Source: Auanema rhodensis
Lineage: Eukaryota; Nematoda; Chromadorea; Rhabditida; Rhabditidae
Assembly (NCBI GenBank): GCA_964057225.1
Contig: OZ059900.1
Span: 1,374,501 to 1,438,500 of the forward strand
Direction of reading: 5' to 3'
DNA: 64,000 nucleotides
A program made the translations under genes and the position numbers. The notes beneath the pieces were generated by a model that saw only the letters and a list, made by a program, of their open reading frames with translations, had not been told where the DNA came from and ran no database searches. This document shows positions 62,721 through 64,000 of the stretch, piece after piece. Each line of letters opens with the position of its first letter. Positions within the stretch are counted from its first letter, which is position 1.

Positions 62721-63974
62721 ACCATATACTCACCGATTTTTGGTACAAAATCTGTAATACTCGTAAATTTTGATCATATTCGTTAAGATTTGAGAATCAA
62801 ACACACAATACACAATATCAGTCTATTTTTATGAGCTTGCACTGATATATATTCATTTTGATCAAAAAAGGTCGAAAATAGAAAGAATTTTTGAAATTTC
62901 CGAGTTTTGAGTCCAATTTGGCTAAATCGCTCATATATATGATCAAAAGCATAGTTCTATTGTCTATAACAACAAAAGTCTTTAATTAAACGCTAGTGAT
63001 GTTTTAATACTGAATTTTGCTCAAATAGCATTACTACACTAAGTATGGTCGTTTTTATGCCTTTAACACCATATACTCACCGATTTTTGGTACAAAATCT
63101 GTAATACTTGTAAGTTTTGATCATATTCGTTAAGATTCGAAAATCAAACACACAATACACGAAATAAGTTTATTTTTACAAGTTTGCACTGATATTTATT
63201 CATTTTGATCAAAAAAGGTCGAAAATAGAAAGAATTTTTGAAATTTCCGAGTTTTGAGTCTAATTTGGCTAAATCGCTCATATATATGATCAAAAGCATA
63301 GTTTCACTGTCTATGATAACAAAAGTCTTCAAATATACACTAGTAATGATTAAATCACTGAATTTCACTCAAATAGCATTACTACACTAAGTATGGTCGT
63401 TTTTATGCCTTTAACACCATATCCTCACCGATTTTTGGTACAAAATCTGTAATACTTGTAAATTTTGATCATATTCGTTAAGATTTGAGAATCAAACACA
63501 TAATACACGAAATAAGTCTATTTTTATGAGTTTGCACTGATATTTATTCATTTTGATCAAAAAAGGTCGAAAATAGAAAGAATTTTTGAAATTTCCGAGT
63601 TTTGAATCCAATTGGGCTAAATCGCTCATATATATGATCAAAAGCATAGTTTTATTGTCTATGATAACAAAAGTCTTCAAATATACACTAATAATGTGTA
63701 AATCACTGAATTTCACTCAAATAGCTTTACTACACTAAGTATGGTCGTTTTTATGCCTTTAACACCATATACTCACCGATTTTTGGTACAAAATCTGTAA
63801 TACTCGTAAATTTTGATCATATTCGTTAAGATTTGAGAATCAAACATACAATACACAAAATCAGTCTATTTTTATGAGCTTGCACTGATATATATTCATT
63901 TTGATCAAAAAAGGTCGAAAATAGAAAGAATTTTTGAAATTTCCGAGTTTTGAGTCTAATTTGGCTAAATCGCT

Positions 63975-63990
63975 CATATATATATGATCA
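63975..63990 (+). repeat. TA dinucleotide expansion in V2
   Basis: CATATATATATGATC has one TA more than the usual CATATATATGATC, which lengthens this copy by two bases. The last monomer is cut off by the window end. Confidence 0.8.
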
Positions 63991-64000
63991 AAAGCATAGT

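Larger units (their letters stand above)
1..64000. repeat. Satellite DNA array, 347/348 bp monomer, 184 copies
   Basis: The window is head-to-tail copies of one A+T-rich monomer. The same landmarks recur every 347 or 348 bases from end to end, for example the anchor 116 bases into the monomer at 138, 485, 832, 1179 and so on to 63840. I followed 184 anchors; the only large break in the period is at about 36077. No non-satellite sequence, transposon or inverted block of monomers is visible. A+T is about 70% by hand count on 16801-17150. Seen directly: the tandem structure and single orientation. Inferred: a eukaryotic centromeric, pericentromeric or other heterochromatic block. I do not recognise the family. 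Confidence 0.98.
58627..64000 (+). repeat. Right part of the window: patchwork of monomer types
   Basis: Monomers here resemble types from all earlier regions, but I see no long block repeated. 59321 and 60710 share the rare GAACTGGTATT. 60016 and 60363 resemble blocks R and Q. 61406-62449 resemble a degenerate pentamer P. Private changes are frequent, for example AAAGTTCGAAAACAG near 59046, GATTGAATCACTG near 60915 and CCATATCCTC near 63423. Confidence 0.78.

Noticed and set aside
138-63716. More than 100 minus-strand open frames of 61-101 codons with near-identical translations, possible small-protein gene family
   Set aside because: They are copies of one satellite segment. They sit at the same place in each monomer, are broken in many copies by stops, the 31562 and 36451 deletions or the 347/348 length change, and differ between types at amino-acid-changing sites without any pattern of constraint. 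No promoter or separate gene context is visible.
1-64000. CRISPR array
   Set aside because: The repeat is 347 bp with no short repeats separated by unique spacers; variable segments come in a few shared versions and are not unique.
1-64000. Transposon, helitron or LTR element as the source of the repeat
   Set aside because: No terminal repeats, target-site duplications, reverse transcriptase or transposase reading frames are seen; all copies are head to tail.
1-64000. tRNA, rRNA or other RNA genes
   Set aside because: No cloverleaf, rRNA or other known RNA motif is recognisable, and any such match would have to recur in all monomers.

Overview
The whole 64 kb window is one uninterrupted tandem array of a satellite DNA with a 347/348 bp monomer. 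I see no gene, RNA gene, transposon, CRISPR array or non-satellite base in it. The array is in one orientation throughout: the window opens in the last part of a monomer (first full copy starts at 22) and closes inside another (last copy starts at 63724). One fixed landmark, the TCAAAC-type anchor 116 bases into each monomer, can be followed through 184 copies. A hand count over 16801-17150 gives about 30% G+C, so the DNA is about 70% A+T. A single-orientation, gene-free satellite of this length points to a eukaryotic nuclear chromosome, most likely centromeric, pericentromeric or heterochromatic. I do not recognise the monomer as any named family and cannot name the species.

Each monomer is a mosaic. 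A 72 bp box (C1) and a 45 bp box (C2) hardly vary, and between them lie three segments (V1, V2, V3) that come in a few discrete versions. V3 has two main versions that differ by about 8 substitutions and one indel in 50 bases; this indel makes monomers 347 or 348 bp long. Variants of the segments are reshuffled between monomers, as expected from unequal crossover and gene conversion.

Above the monomer there is a hierarchy of higher-order repeats. Region 1 (about 1-2319) has a local dimer. Region 2 (2320-31378) is a very long unit of 35 to 38 monomers present nearly three times: A 2320-15530 (13,211 bp), B 15531-27697 (12,167 bp) and C 27698-31378 (incomplete). A and B differ by exactly one 1,044 bp trimer plus a few single-base changes. 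Region 3 (31379-36077) is a reshuffled mosaic that ends in a broken monomer, where 98 bases replace the normal 347. Region 4 (36078-48201) is built from a 1,738 bp pentamer seen four times, interrupted by a tetramer block. Region 5 (48202-58626) carries a duplicated single monomer, a 1,737 bp pentamer, a 695 bp dimer duplication and a 2.4/2.1 kb duplication. Region 6 (58627-64000) is a patchwork with more private mutations, perhaps closer to an array edge.

Many monomers hold a minus-strand open frame of 61-101 codons. These are copies of one satellite segment with no sign of coding function and are not annotated as genes. The items most worth following up are the nearly invariant C1 box with its hairpin potential, the three GATC-centred motifs per monomer, the 12-13 kb higher-order unit, and the exchange points that can be mapped to single monomers.
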